A stretch of 64,000 bases of DNA, taken from Mesodorylaimus sp. YZB2_4. Lineage: Eukaryota > Nematoda > Enoplea > Dorylaimida > Dorylaimidae. The position numbers and the translations under genes were made by a program. Under the pieces are notes generated by a model. The model made no database searches and was not told the origin of the DNA. It saw nothing but the letters and a program-made list of their open reading frames with translations. The stretch is from NCBI GenBank assembly GCA_030248295.1, contig JASANH010001390.1, positions 1 to 64,000 on the forward strand, in the 5' to 3' direction. How positions within the stretch are numbered: position 1 is the first letter of the stretch; each line of letters starts with the position of its first letter. Positions 24,931 to 37,359 of the stretch are shown piece by piece.

Positions 24931-27900
24931 ATGCCTCGAATAGACGACGAAGATTCTGATATTTTGACTATTAAACCTCTGTAAGTAAGCTTTTTTGAAA
25001 GATTTGTACGTCGTCGGCAAAAGAATTTCATTTTTAGAGGCGCCGGACAAGAAGTCGGTCGATCCTGCATATTACTACAATTCAAGGGGAAGAAAATCTT
25101 GGTAAGTCAATGTTTGGAGTAAAGGATTTAGGTTTTTTATTGTGAGTGCAATATACGGACGCCTGGTTTTCCAGCTGGACTGCGGGATTCACCCGGGCTT
25201 GACGGGGGTTGATGCGTTACCATTCGTTGATATGATCGATTGCGAAGAAATCGATATTTTATTGATTACTCAGTAAGTAATCCGCTGACGTGAAGCTTCG
25301 GAAATGTAATACCAGATGTGGTTTTTATTTGACAGTTTCCATCTGGACCACAGTGGCGCCCTGCCATGGTTCTTAGAAAAGACAGCGTTTCGAGGACGTT
25401 GTTTCATGACTCATGCCACGAAATCTATTTATCGTATGATTGTTTCCGACTATATCAAAGTCAGGTAAGTTATTGTGCATAATTTCAATGGCATTCATTT
25501 GACTAACTAGTTTGTTGTAGCAATATTGGGGCGGACCAAATGCTGTACACGGAAGACGATTTGGAGAAAAGCATGGAAAAGATAGAAGTTATTGATTTCC
25601 ACGAACAGAAAGAAGTGAACGGGATCAAATTTTGGTGTTACGTCGCTGGACATGTCTTGGGTGCGTGCATGTTCATGATCGAAATCGCTGGCGTGAAGGT
25701 AAATTTATATTTCTGTCTGTGAAATTTGGGCTCGAACTTCTGTTTTTTTCAGGTGCTTTATACTGGTGACTTTTCACGCCTTGAAGATCGTCATTTATGC
25801 GCCGCTGAAGTACCCAATATTCGGCCAGATGTCTTGATAGTCGAATCGACTTACGGTGTCCAAATTCATGAAAAACGAGAAGACAGAGAACGTCGTTTCA
25901 CCAGTTTGGTCCATGAGATCGTTGCTCGTGGTGGACGCTGCCTGATTCCGGTGTTCGCCTTGGGTCGAGCTCAGGAACTGCTACTGATTCTGGACGAGTT
26001 TTGGGAACAGCATCACGAACTGCACGATATCCCAATCTATTATGCGTCCTCGTTGGCTAAGAAATGTATGGCTGTTTATCAAACGTTCGTCAGCGGCATG
26101 AATCAACGAATTCAGAAGCAAATCGCGGTCAATAACCCTTTTATTTTCAAGCACATTAGTAATCTACGATCGATCGATCACTTCGAGGACGTTGGTCCGT
26201 GCGTTGTCTTGGCCAGTCCGGGCATGTTACAAAGCGGATTGAGTCGCGAGTTGTTCGAATCGTGGTGCCCAGATTCGAAAAACGGTTGCATTATTGCTGG
26301 GTATTGCGTCGAGGGTACTTTGGCAAAACATATTTTGAACGAGCCGGATGAAATTGTGTCGTTGAATGGCCAGAAGTTACCCATGAGATTGCAAGTACGA
26401 GTGGTAATTTTGTATGTTATACTCTGGAACTCGCACATCCGCTTTTTAGGTGGCTTACATCAGCTTTTCGGCCCATACGGATTATAAACAAACGTCCGAA
26501 TTCATTCGTCAATTGAAGCCTCCCCATGTGGTATTGGTACACGGGGAAATGACGGAGATGAGTCGTTTGAAAGCGGCCATCATACGCGAGTACGAAGACG
26601 ATCAGCAGAATCGGATCGAAGTCTACAATCCCCGAAACACGCAAGCCGTCGAATTACACTTTCGCGGAGAGAAAACGGCCAAAGTGGTTGGAAAACTGGC
26701 GCAACAACCACCTCAGGATGGTCAAATTATTTCTGGAGTTTTGGTCAAACGTAATTTCAATTACCACTTGATGGATCCGAGCGATTTGTCGGCCTACACC
26801 GAGTTGTCGCAAAGCGTATTGACACAACGTCAAAGCGTGTTCTACAGCGGATCTTTGCCACTTCTCGATTATTATCTGAGGCAAATCGCGTCGGGAGATG
26901 TTGAGCAGATGAACGAGCAACAAGCGAAACCGGCTACGTCGACAGCGGACGAAGGGGAGTCGGGTAAGAAGAAGACACTAAGAGTATTTCATCAGATCAC
27001 AGTCCAATTCGATCCGCCTGTTGTGATCTTGGAATGGGTGGCCAATCCTGTCAACGACATGTACGCCGATGCTGTGCTGGCGGCAGTTTTGCAAGCGGAA
27101 GCTAATCCGATTCCTTTAAAGAGTGAGGTTTTTGACTCGTGTTTTTTATGTTCTAGATTGATGTTCATTCTTCTAGATATACCAATGCCGGTCGTGATGG
27201 ACTCTTTGTATTACAAAGATTGCCTTTTGGAAATGCTGATCGACATATTTGGTCAGGCGGCAATTATTCAGGAAACGGCATATAATGATCGATTGAATAT
27301 GGAAGTCGATGGAAAGAAGGCTTGGATTGATTTGAGAACTTTGGTAAGTATTTTGGAGAAGGGGGATGGAGAGCTGAGGAAGTCCATGGACATTCTTAAA
27401 AGGTGTTCGAAGTAGGGAGATCTTTGACTGGCTCCTTGGTGTTCGAGTATCTCTTCATGGAGCCAGCTAAAATTCGCAGCTCAACCCGCTGGAGTGGCTG
27501 TCCATAAATACCATCCGCACTATTTTTTAACTTTTGACCCCTCCCCACCTTCTGACCGCATAGGATCCTTGGTTTTAAGACGCTGGTCTCGCATTGCTGG
27601 GGCCAGCAACCCCGACTGGGAGTCCGCGGTTCCATTCCAGCTGAGGATGACAGTTTTTGAAACCCATTCTCAGAGAAGGAATTGGCACACCTGGCTCTGG
27701 GGGGGGGGGGGGACTTTCCAGGAACCGTCAAGTGGCAGACGCCGAGCGAGTACCCCCTTCTCGCCCGGTAGCTTGGGATGCTGATGCTGGCACAGGGTGC
27801 CCTCGTGTGGAGGTGCTCCCAGTCACGCACGAAAGGGAGCTGATCGCCTGACGGCCTTTCTTTTCATATGACTGCTGGTCGGCTAAAGGCAAAATGGGGA

Positions 27901-28239
27901 TGGAAGCCCTGTGGGGAACTGGGGCGGCACGGGCCCAACCCTCAAAACAAAAACAAAAAACAGATTATCAGGCGCAATATCACGTTGGTCGATCAGCTAT
28001 TCTGGTTAGGATGCTCATAAGTGGGTTTGTGACTCCATGCTGACAAACTCTTTTTCTGTGCGGCTGCACTAATTGCTAGAGATCTGTACAGCAGCCATCT
28101 GTCTTCGTTTCAGGACGTGCGCTGCGACGACGAACCCTTGCATCATATGATCTCGACGGCCGTGCATAAGCTGTACCAGGTTATAGCACCCGGCGTGGTG
28201 GCATCGTCAGCTGGAACTTCAGCGTCCGCGTCCCAATGA
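24931..28239 (+). CDS. CPSF3: Cleavage and polyadenylation specificity factor 3 (CPSF-73)
   Basis: Exons 24931-24980, 25038-25101, 25175-25272, 25336-25464, 25521-25698, 25753-26394, 26450-27343 and 28114-28239 join in phase for 726 residues, near the usual ~684. This is the endonuclease that cuts pre-mRNA at the poly(A) site and histone mRNA 3' ends in the nucleus. Seen in order: [10 protein letters not shown], the zinc motif HFHLDH (beta-lactamase signature HxHxDH) with a splice junction just before it, [31 protein letters not shown] of the beta-CASP domain, [28 protein letters not shown], then SFSAHTDY and LVHGE (the late metal-binding histidines). The C-terminal CPSF73-100 region is more divergent; a stretch near 27120-27180 may contain an unrecognised short intron. 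Very high conservation makes the call firm. Confidence 0.97.
27344..28113 (+). repeat. Last CPSF3 intron with a SINE-like insertion (R4 copy 1)
   Basis: A 770-bp intron, far longer than its neighbours. It contains a GC-rich insert with a run of 14 G at 27699-27712 and a 3' A-rich tail (AAAACAAAAACAAAAAA near 27944-27960), as expected of a retroposed element. The part at 27845-27927 resembles 32527-32614 in a chitin synthase intron (shared GCCT.ACGGCCT and GGGGAACTGGG.CGG). Confidence 0.5.
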
Positions 28240-28913
28240 TAGGATCTTGAAGCGTTGTTGACGTGCTGTTTATTGTTGTTCGGGTTTGTTTCCTTTAGAA
28301 ACTTGGCTCGCTGTTGAAGTAAAGCTTTTGGTTTGATTTTAAATTGGTCTACTTACTGTCGAAATTTTAATTTGCCGCGATTTGCGCTAAGCAGTGTAAA
28401 AAGAAGACTGCGTATGACAAAAAGTTGCGCTGGCAAAATCTGGATGGGCAGAACGGCATGATCGTCCGAGTGGCCTAATAACCGGATTTGGGAGTGGAAG
28501 GAAGTAAATTTAGTTTTGGTTTGGGCATTAGCTTTGGTCATCCTGGTTCCGAGTGACAATCATCAACGCCAGCCCGCTTTTTGATTTCATAAATAATTTG
28601 AAAGTCGTATGTTGCATTGCGCATTGTTCGTTTAGGCACGTTTTGTGCCCTTGCCCGGCCATATGACTGTTAACGGACAATGATGAGATCGATGGCGGAG
28701 AATGGCAAGAATCAACTAATGGGATCATGTAAGTGAGGTGCCTGGCCTGGGCGAGGATGCGGTTATTCAGTTCCGGTTCTGGTAACCGATGAAACCGTTT
28801 GGTGTTTTCGGAATTCTGGTTTTCTAAGCTTGCTGTAGTTTTTATGAAGAAAGGAAGCAGAAGTCCTGCTTGTGAGTTGTGAGTGCATTGATCCTTGGTT
28901 CATGATAAGCTAG
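28240..28913. other. Spacer between CPSF3 and chitin synthase
   Basis: A 674-bp gap between two genes on the same strand. It should hold the CPSF3 3' UTR and the chitin synthase promoter; no specific site was recognised. Confidence 0.4.
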
Positions 28914-31900
28914 ATGGATCATATTTCAGTTATCAAGAAACCACAAACAGCGCGTATTGCCCGTGGCAACATCGAATTCGCTCGTCGTCTCAGTTTTGAC
29001 TATGGCGACAAGACAGTCAAGGCTGCACCTAACCAAACTGACACTCCGAGTGCTCCCGATCCCGCTGCTCAACGGCTCAGTATTTTATCCATGCAAAGCA
29101 CGTAAGTCATATGCGCTTATGGTTTGTCTTTGTGTGCAATGGGAATTTGGCTTATAGGAAAATTGAAAAACGCTGGAACGTTTTTCGATCAATACCCCGA
29201 GACCAGGAAGCATTCGAGCCACGCTGGACTTTATTTTCTGCTCAAATCTTAAAACTGATAGCTTACGTAGTTTTGCATGTTACAGTTTTGGGAAGTGGTA
29301 TCGCAGCCAAGACCTCCTTGCTTCTGATGGTTGCTAGTGTTCAGTCGGCCGATCGAACTTTCATTCCTTGTAGACCACTTGGTACGTTTCCCTTTTCTCA
29401 TCTCCCTAATTCCAAAACTAGCGATCTTTGGTTTGCTAGCATATATTTCCAATTTAGGGCATAAAAAGGCGTTGATTCCTCAAGATCGTGAACTGCATCC
29501 GACCAATAGCGTGGCGTGGTACTATTGGTATATTTGGATCGCCATGTGCATACCTCAAGTTCTGTTACTCATTCGAAGTATTCGTGTTGTTTCGTTCAAA
29601 TTCGTGCCCTCGCCAACCATTCACTTATTCTTCGTGGCATTCTTTCTCGAAAGTGCTCAAACAATGGGCGTATGCTTATTGGTCTTTGCCGTCTTGCCTG
29701 GATTAGATTCGGTTCGGGCTTCCATGCTATTCGCGGCATTGGCCATAGTACCGTCCTTTCTACGAAGTCTTCGTCATTTTCGTAAGTTCGCTTCGTAATG
29801 TTTTGGATCTGACGTAATGTTTTCCTGTTTTAGAATCGGGTACCTTTACAAATCCAAGACGAATGATCCATCTATTTGTCGATATGTTTGTTCTACTTTG
29901 TCAATCGAGCGCTTTGTGGATTTGGCCAATTTTTGATCCATTTCATCCAGCCGATTATGGAAGTCGTATTCTTCTTCCAATCGCAATGATTTTCTCCTCA
30001 TTGACATTCTGGGAGAATTATGTTGATCGATCGAGTGGGCCTCGTGTAATGTCTCGTTTAGCGAGACTGCGTGATCGATTGCAACGAGTCCGTTACAAGA
30101 CTCAGATCGCATTGACGTTCTGGAAATGTCTATTATCACTTTTTTTCATGATCATATGCGCTGGAGCGCGGCATTCAGTCAATGCGCTCTTCGATTTGTC
30201 CTCACCATTTAGTAAGTGGACGAACAGTACGGCCAAGGAGGACATTCCAGTGGAAGTACAAGAACAACACGAGTTCAACTACAATGTCTGGCTACTCTTC
30301 CTCACTTTGGTCTTCTCCACATTCCTGTGTTATCAGTGTGCACGATTCGCGTGCAAAGTGAGAATGGATCGATTCAGTTACGCTTTACCGACATTGGCCA
30401 TCTTGCCATTGACCACTATTTTACTGCTGTCATTTTGCGAAGCACGGCGATACCAAACGTGTTATTTCGCTCATTGGATACCTGAGCGGTTGTTCTGGCG
30501 GTGCGATTATGGCACTGTGACCAATGGATTGTTCGAACAGAGATCGGCTTGGGCTTGGATTTTTTGGTTGATCAGTTACGCAATAATGATTGGCCATATT
30601 TTCGGGGATACTACAGGCCGTTTGAACAAGACTGATACGTAAGTAATTTTTGATTTTTCGGCAGTTTCAGGACATCGAGTTGGACCATTTTAGTATATTT
30701 ATCAATCCTCTGTACGATGGTCTCTTGGTTGACCATACCTTGACGCTGAATCGTAGACGGCGTAAGGCCAAGCAGATACGCAGTCAGGTAACTGTCGATG
30801 CGAGTGTGGCTGTTTGGCAGGATAGGGTCGAGGGGGCTGGAGTGGGTTTATTGCAAAAGGATGTTTCTAGGATCTCGAAGACGATGCGACTGAAGAATCG
30901 GTGGCCACGGAAGGCACTGAGGGATCGCTAGCTTGCAGCATGACGTCCATGTCCTTACTGAATAGTCATGCCGATGCTGTGACAAAGATTTATATTTGCG
31001 CTACTATGTGGCACGAAACTAGAGAAGAAATGGTGCAGACGTTGAAGTCGATCATCAGGTAAGTCTTTGGGCTGTGGAGGCCTATGTGCTGGGAGCGTAA
31101 CCTCACTGCCTGGAGAGGGAGAGAATTATTGATCTTCCTTGTTTGGGAAGTGTCAACCTTTCGGGCTGATGTTTCAGCCGCAGGGTATAGTCGGAAGACT
31201 TACCTGTTTTGTCACGCAGACTTCGGTCGGTCACATACTCTCCTTCGCCTGCCAGGCATGGTTGTAGGTGTTATTTCTTAGGACAGGGGTCACAGTTGAT
31301 TTGTGTCCTTCCAGCTGGGTTTGGCAATAGGAATTTATATGGAATCGTAGCTTGGCTTGGTTGATCTTTGAGCGGCAGATGTCTATTTTCAGAATGGACG
31401 AAGACCAAAGCGCCAGGAAGAACGCCCAGAAGTATTTGAAAGTAGTGGACAAGGATTATTACGAATTGGAAGCGCACATATTTTTCGACGATGCATGGAC
31501 GGAGAATGAAAGTTTGGGATGCCGTGTGCCGAACGAGTTTGTGGAAACGTTTGTGAATGCCGTGGACGAAGCAGCCAGTGCTGTGCATAAAGTCCATATG
31601 AAATTGCATCCTCCTGTCAAGTTGGACGTGCCGTATGGTGGCCGACTGGTGTGGACGTTGCCGGGTGACAACAGGCTGTTTGTACATTTGAAAGACAAGA
31701 CCAAGATTCGGAATAAGAAACGATGGAGTCAGGTACGGTTGTTGTGTTTTCATCGGCGGCTATCAGACGGCTGTCTTTGCAGGTCATGTACATGTACTAC
31801 CTTCTTGGCCATCGGGTTATGGAACTGATCAACGATGTCAGCCGTAAACAGTTGCTGGCCGACAATACCTTCATCCTGACCATCGATGGCGATTCCAAAT

Positions 31901-34900
31901 TTACGCCTGCTGCAGTGCAGAAGTTGGTCGATTTGATGAAAAGGCATTCTCGGCTAGGCTCAGCTTGCGGTCGTATTCATCCGATTGGGTCTGGTAAGGA
32001 CTGTTGAGTGGATGTTCCGAGTGTACGCGTGCTTGGGAGGACTGTCTCTAAAATCCCTGGCCTTCATAATGACGAAATGATGTTCCGTTGCAGGAATCAT
32101 GGTGTGGTACCAGAAATTCGAATATGCTATCGCCCATTGGTTCCAAAAAGCTGCCGAGCACGTATTTGGTTGCGTACTGTGCTCGCCTGGCTGCTTCAGT
32201 ATGTTCCGAGGCTCAGCACTGATGGACGATAATGTCATGAACAAGTACACCAAGTTGGCTGAAGAAGCTCGGCATTTTGTGCAGTACGATCAAGGTAGGA
32301 AGAACTGTTGTCTTCGGCTGGAGAGAACATGTCGTCTTTTGGGGGTTAGTTCAGGCCAGCATTTAGCGATTTGATCCGACTGCTGGATCGGCAATTTAAA
32401 TTTGCTGCACCTTATCTGCCTGGAAATCGCTGTGTGTGGCACACTGCAAGCCTGATGTCTTCCCGGAACACTGGGGCCTGTAAAGGATACCTTGACGGAT
32501 GCGCTCATATGAGATGTTTGAAGTGGTCGCCTCACGGCCTCGCGTATCATATCACATCATGACTGCCGAGGCGAAAAGGGCTGGAAGTACGTGGGGGAAA
32601 CTGGGACGGGATAGAATTCATAAATACGCTAGCTGTAAGACGTAGATAACACGGGCTTTAATTTTAGGTGAAGATCGTTGGTTGTCGACCTTGTTGTTGA
32701 AACAGGGTTATCGCATCGAGTACGCTGCAGCTGCTGATGCTGAGACACACGCACCCGAAGGCTTCAATGAATTCTTCAATCAGCGCCGTCGTTGGACACC
32801 GTCATCCACCGCCAATACGCTGGATTTGTTATACGATTTTCAGGTGAGCAACAAAAGGAGGCTGGGTTTGGTGTAGGTTGGTGTTTTCTGGTCAGTATCC
32901 AGGGTCATGGCCTAGCGGGTTAAGGCGTCTGCCTCTCACGCTGGGTGCTAACTTATAGGGGGAGGGTTCGACTCCCGCCTCGGTACAAAATGATTGTCAA
33001 ATATGTGTTCCTTGCCCCTCGAAAGCGCTGTATGGTGCTTGGCTATGAATGAAGTATGACATGACATATGTATCCTATCCGAAGCACTAAGAATCTGATT
33101 GGCTACTGGAAGTATGGTAAAGTACGATATGCTCAATTGATATGTTCTCTATGCCAAACATGAACAGCGTTCTCCTTGACGGTACCATGGGATGACAGAA
33201 AACCATATTTTTACGCCTAACCTGAAGGCCTATTAACCTATCGGAAAAGTTTTTTTCCAGCGCGCCGTCAGAAACAATGATTCTTTATCTCGATTCTATA
33301 TTTTCTATCAAATGTTGGTCATCTTATTTTCTCTTCTCAGTCCTGCCATTATATTTACCATGATGGTGTTCGCTCAGACGGCCACACTGCCACTGGGTCA
33401 TTCGCTCATCCTATGGGGAAATGTGATTCCGGTGGTCACCTACTGCATCATTTGCTTCGTGGCTAGTAGCAACACGCAATTAATGTACGCCAAACTGCTG
33501 AGTATCATGTATGCATTCGTGATGATGGCCGTGCTGGTCGGAACGGGTATTCAGATCACGACCGAAGGGGCCAGCAGCCCGATCAGTATATTCGTCATGA
33601 CGCTGGCATCCGTCTTTTTCGTGGCTGCCTTTTTTCATCCGCACGAATTCACCAATGTTTTTTACGGGGCAGTATTCTTCTTGATGATCCCTTGTACTTA
33701 TGTGTTGCTCTCCTTGTACGCCTTGGTCAATTTGAACGTGATCAATTGGGGGACTCGAGAGGCGGCGGAAAGAGCGGCTGGCCGGGTCGCGGAAACCAAG
33801 TGGCAACAGTGGATGCGAAGACTGCAGCTAGGAAGTAAGAAACCCCTGGGTGATCCAGAAGCCAATCGGGAACTTCCAGAGGATTCGAAAGCCGAATGCG
33901 GATGCTCGGATTTGTGCATGTGCTTCTTATGCCCCGATCGACAACGTGGAGGTAGTGGGCGAAGAGCGAGAGATATGCGTGACGATGAACGTTTCGTGTG
34001 GTTGGGTGACCATTTGGAACGAGTCGATCGAAGGTTGGATCGCATGGAGACTCGTCTGGATGACTTCTCCAAACGTAGGTCATTAGTCTTGCCATCGTCG
34101 TTGGTGTTGTCGAGTCCGGCTCTGTGCAGTCGGACAGCGGAAGATGGGCAACAGCCTGAAGCATTGCCTCACACTCACACCCCTCTCTTGGCTGGTGCTG
34201 GGGCAGTGCCACGAAACAAAGGTCCTGAAGAGGATGACATTACGGAGCCGAATATGGTCCCTGATCTGGATCAAACTGGGAATAGACTGCATTTGGGAAT
34301 TGAGAATGAGGAAATTCGATCACGTCGTCGATGCGCGAGCTTACCAGAAATACGCGTCACGTCACCAACACCGGCGAAGGATGGAGTGGTGCAACGACAG
34401 CGTGTCTTCAGTGAAATGATCGATGATAAGCCTTGTAGAGAGCGATCTGCGGACGAAACATTGCCACAAGAAATGCCAGATATGGACATGGGACGATACA
34501 AACAACGCTCTTTGCAGCGATACCGTGGCCAGATTTTGATACACGTACCGGGAACTTCGTCAGATGCCGAAGTCGATTCCAGTTTGGACTCGTCGATTCT
34601 CGATCAAAGTATTCCCGAAATTGCAGTACCTGCCGAAGGGTGCAATGCGGATGCCTGCATTCCAGGGCTTGAAGATAGTACGTACTCTTGTTTCCAAATG
34701 TGTTTCTTCCTTGACACAATGGTCGGTTTTTAGGACAAGAACCAGACCAGAGTGCTCCGAAATGGATGAGTTTACCTTACATTTGTCGCGGAAACAACGA
34801 TGTGTTGGATGAAATCGAAAATCAATTTTGGGTTGATTTGGTGCAAACTTATTTGAAGGCACGCTTAGCTAAGTTGTGTTTCCTTTATTAAATTTAATGA

Positions 34901-36672
34901 CAGCTATAATTGTTTTAGCCGATCGAAAAGAACGCGGATGACGAGGCTCGTATTGCTGATCAGTTACGTAATCTGAGAAACAAGATCGCTTTCGGCTTAC
35001 TCTTGATCAACGCCTTGCTCATTCTGATCATCTATTTACTGCAGATGCACAAAGAATTGTTATCGATCGAGTGGAATCCCACGGGTACGTTGCCGAAATG
35101 ACTCGTTTTTGTTCAGTTGTTCCTTTTGCCCGTGCCATTCGGTTTCCTTTGTTAAGATGACCGGCTTCAGGCAAAGTTAGACTGTTTTTAAGATTTGGGG
35201 CTAACCATGATCTTGTGCGCGGCTAACATGAAAGCAAGGACGATACAAATGGGGTTAAAGCGTTTCCATGTGGCTACAGTATAGAATATCTGGGCTTTCT
35301 CACTGCAGGCAATCATACCGTGATCAAGTGGGATCCTCAAACTGGAAAGTATCAAAAATTCGATGGGCCATTGAAAATCGAACCGATCGGATTCGTCATC
35401 ATCTTGTTCCTGTCATTGATTTTGGTCATACAGACCATGGGAATGATTGCCCATCGATGGCAGACCCTGCAGCACACTTTAGCCAGTACTCTGCTGCCCT
35501 GTTTCAAACGGACACGTACCCGGGAATACAACGGCGAAGAATTGCTGGAGGAGAATGCGGTGGAAATTGGTGAGTAGAAGAGTGAATGCGGTCTTGCGTC
35601 TAGAAGCATCGATCGATCCGACCCTAGGCCTGGATCGGATCTTGCGGATCGGCAGATTGGCTCGATCCAGCTGATCCGCTTCAAAAATCCGCGTCAAGGG
35701 GAAGGTCCCTCACCAACCTGATCTGTTTCCTCGCTGTCGAAGTCTATCAGGCGACATCAAGGGCAAGAGAACTTATCAGCGCATACAGTGGGATGCAATG
35801 CTAATTTTGAAGAAAGCGGGACTTGCTCGTTACAGCAGGTCATACATTTCCCTGCAGATAAAGCGCGGAAAATTGTAATTGCCGATCCAGCTTTGCTGAT
35901 GCTGGTCTCACGTTGCTTGATGCAGCTGGAGTAAAGATGGTGGGTTGATAATCCATGCCATTGACCTCAAGGAACAGTAGGTACACCTGTCTTCGTCAGA
36001 TCCTCTACAGATTCTCTCTGGTTTCAGCTAAAAGACTTCAAAGATTAGGCGACGACAACTCGGGCGAAAAACGACGAGGGAATGGAAAGCTATCGTCGCT
36101 TGGTGATAATACTGCAGCAGCTGCTCAAAGACGTCGACGTGTTGTGTTCAATTTGGAACGAGCAAGGAAACAGAAACCGAAAACGCGTGGATTGCATGCC
36201 ACGTTCCAGAAACGCTTTTTTAATTTCAATCCCGACAAGCACAGAGACAGTCTTCGAGGTAAGCCGTTGGAATTTGTTTTGTCGGGGAAAAATCACCTTT
36301 GGGTCGTTTTTAGGAATCCGTTTGGAGAAAGATAACGTTCTATTCCAATCGAACAGCGCGAAAAAGGCGACCGCGCGGGCGTTGAAGAAGCGTCGCGACT
36401 CTGTAATTGAAGCCAATGTGCATCGTTCCGGCAGTTTTGTGAGAGGAGACGATGTGGCCGATTGTTTGGACGAGAATAATGCAAGTGGACGTCGTCGAGG
36501 AAAATCGGTCACCCTCAAATTGACACCCACGAGACTGGATTTTCATAGTACGGCTGACGGTAGCCCGGACTTGAGAAGACCAAGGACAGGAATTTGGCGT
36601 GCTGATAGGACGCAGCAAACAACTCAGCGAAGGTCGGTTTCATTTTTTGATGAACTCATTTGCGAAGTATAG
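28914..36672 (+). CDS. CHS: Chitin synthase (animal type, multi-pass membrane enzyme)
   Basis: Sixteen exons: 28914-29101, 29158-29381, 29458-29781, 29834-30638, 30694-30787, 30871-31058, 31393-31732, 31783-31993, 32094-32294, 32668-32843, 33261-34677, 34734-34858, 34919-35084, 35309-35569, 36028-36258, 36314-36672. All join in phase, for about 1769 residues. The enzyme polymerises UDP-GlcNAc into chitin at the plasma membrane. The N-terminal half is a set of hydrophobic helices. The catalytic GT2 core has IYICATMWHE, TIDGDSKF (DxD), CGRIHPIGSG, YQKFEYAIAHW, GEDRWLSTLLLKQG (EDRW) and QRRRW for processivity. A second helix set follows, then NWGTRE, then the typical late pair of helices around LRNLRNKIAFGLLL and IGFVIILFLSLIL. 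The last two exons add a basic, low-complexity tail of about 195 residues. The intron after 34858 looks GC-AG. Confidence 0.96.
31059..31392 (+). repeat. Chitin synthase intron containing dispersed repeat R3
   Basis: About 31160-31265 resembles 44931-45034: both have GATGTTTCAGCCGCAGG or a near variant, then ACTTCGGTCGG-like sequence and GCCTGCCAGGC. Reverse-orientation pieces lie at 38391-38463 and 41593-41673. Confidence 0.65.
32295..32667 (+). repeat. Chitin synthase intron with R4 copy 2
   Basis: A 373-bp intron. Its 3' part (32527-32614) resembles 27845-27927 of the last CPSF3 intron, sharing the CTCACGGCCT and GGGGAAACTGGGACGG type blocks. No coding frame continues across it. Confidence 0.4.
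32902..33070 (+). repeat. tRNA-Glu-like SINE, copy 1 (chitin synthase intron)
   Basis: The 5' part reads like a tRNA: A-box-like TGGCCTAGCGGGTTAAGG, an anticodon-loop region with CTC, and B-box GGTTCGACTCC. The 3' body has CTTGCCCCTCGAAAGCGCTG and GCTTGGCTATG and ends in repeated ATGACATGACAT. The structure (polymerase III promoter head, unrelated body, short tandem tail) is that of a SINE. It lies in the intron 32844-33260. Confidence 0.85.
35570..36027 (+). other. Long intron before the chitin synthase C-terminal tail
   Basis: A 458-bp GT-AG intron (GAAATTG|GTGAGT to GTTTCAG|CT). Only weak local repeats built on GATCGATC/GGATC are seen near 35600-35670. Confidence 0.6.
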
Positions 36673-37359
36673 AAAATTGAGTTAACTTGACTGGAAACAG
36701 GCTCAGAGTTTTTACTAAATTTCTGTTTTTACTTACGGTTTTTTCCTGTTGCAATTTTGAAAACGTGACATTTTCTAGTCTATTTTGCAAAATTTACGTT
36801 TAGAGTTTTTTACAGTGCTAATATTACTGCCTTATATTTATTCTGCGTTTTTGAAACTTCGCATTTGTTAGCACGGGCGTAGTAGAATAGGAATTTTTTT
36901 GCTGGCCTTATTCTGTGGTTCTCTGATTGATTCTTCGCCTTTTTCTAGCTTTATGTCTAATCAGAGTTATTGGAGCAAGGAAGTAGAAAAAGAAGACCAA
37001 AGTTGACTCTGCGAGAGCGAGTGTTGATTCGCCTTTTGCACCGCCCCTTCATTAATTCAGCTTCAATTTCAGTGCTCATTTTCGAGCAGTGGCTCAATCT
37101 TTCTTGGATTGTTGCACCCTGAGGAGCGTTTTTTGCCAAGATGCTTGGAATTAGTCGATGAGCAAGTGGGAATAGAATTGGGCCTCGAGCAGTCGACACG
37201 AAATTGGTGCGAGTACATAAAGTCGATAGCACCCGACTATCCTCACATCAGTCTCGTGTGAGCCAGTGGCAGACATGACATGGCACCAGTGAGCAGTCTG
37301 GAATGATTTATTGGTTTGAAAGTTGCCCGAGTTGACACTACGATCTCGATTCAGAGGGG
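36673..37359. other. Spacer between chitin synthase and alpha-arrestin
   Basis: AT-richer at its left end (36700-36950). A splice-acceptor-like CGATTCAG just before the arrestin ATG at 37360 suggests an upstream non-coding exon may lie here. Confidence 0.4.

Noticed and set aside
30638..30694. Apparent phase break in the chitin synthase near 30650
   Set aside because: Using the acceptor CCATTTTAG at 30693 restores the frame (DTIFINPLYDG).
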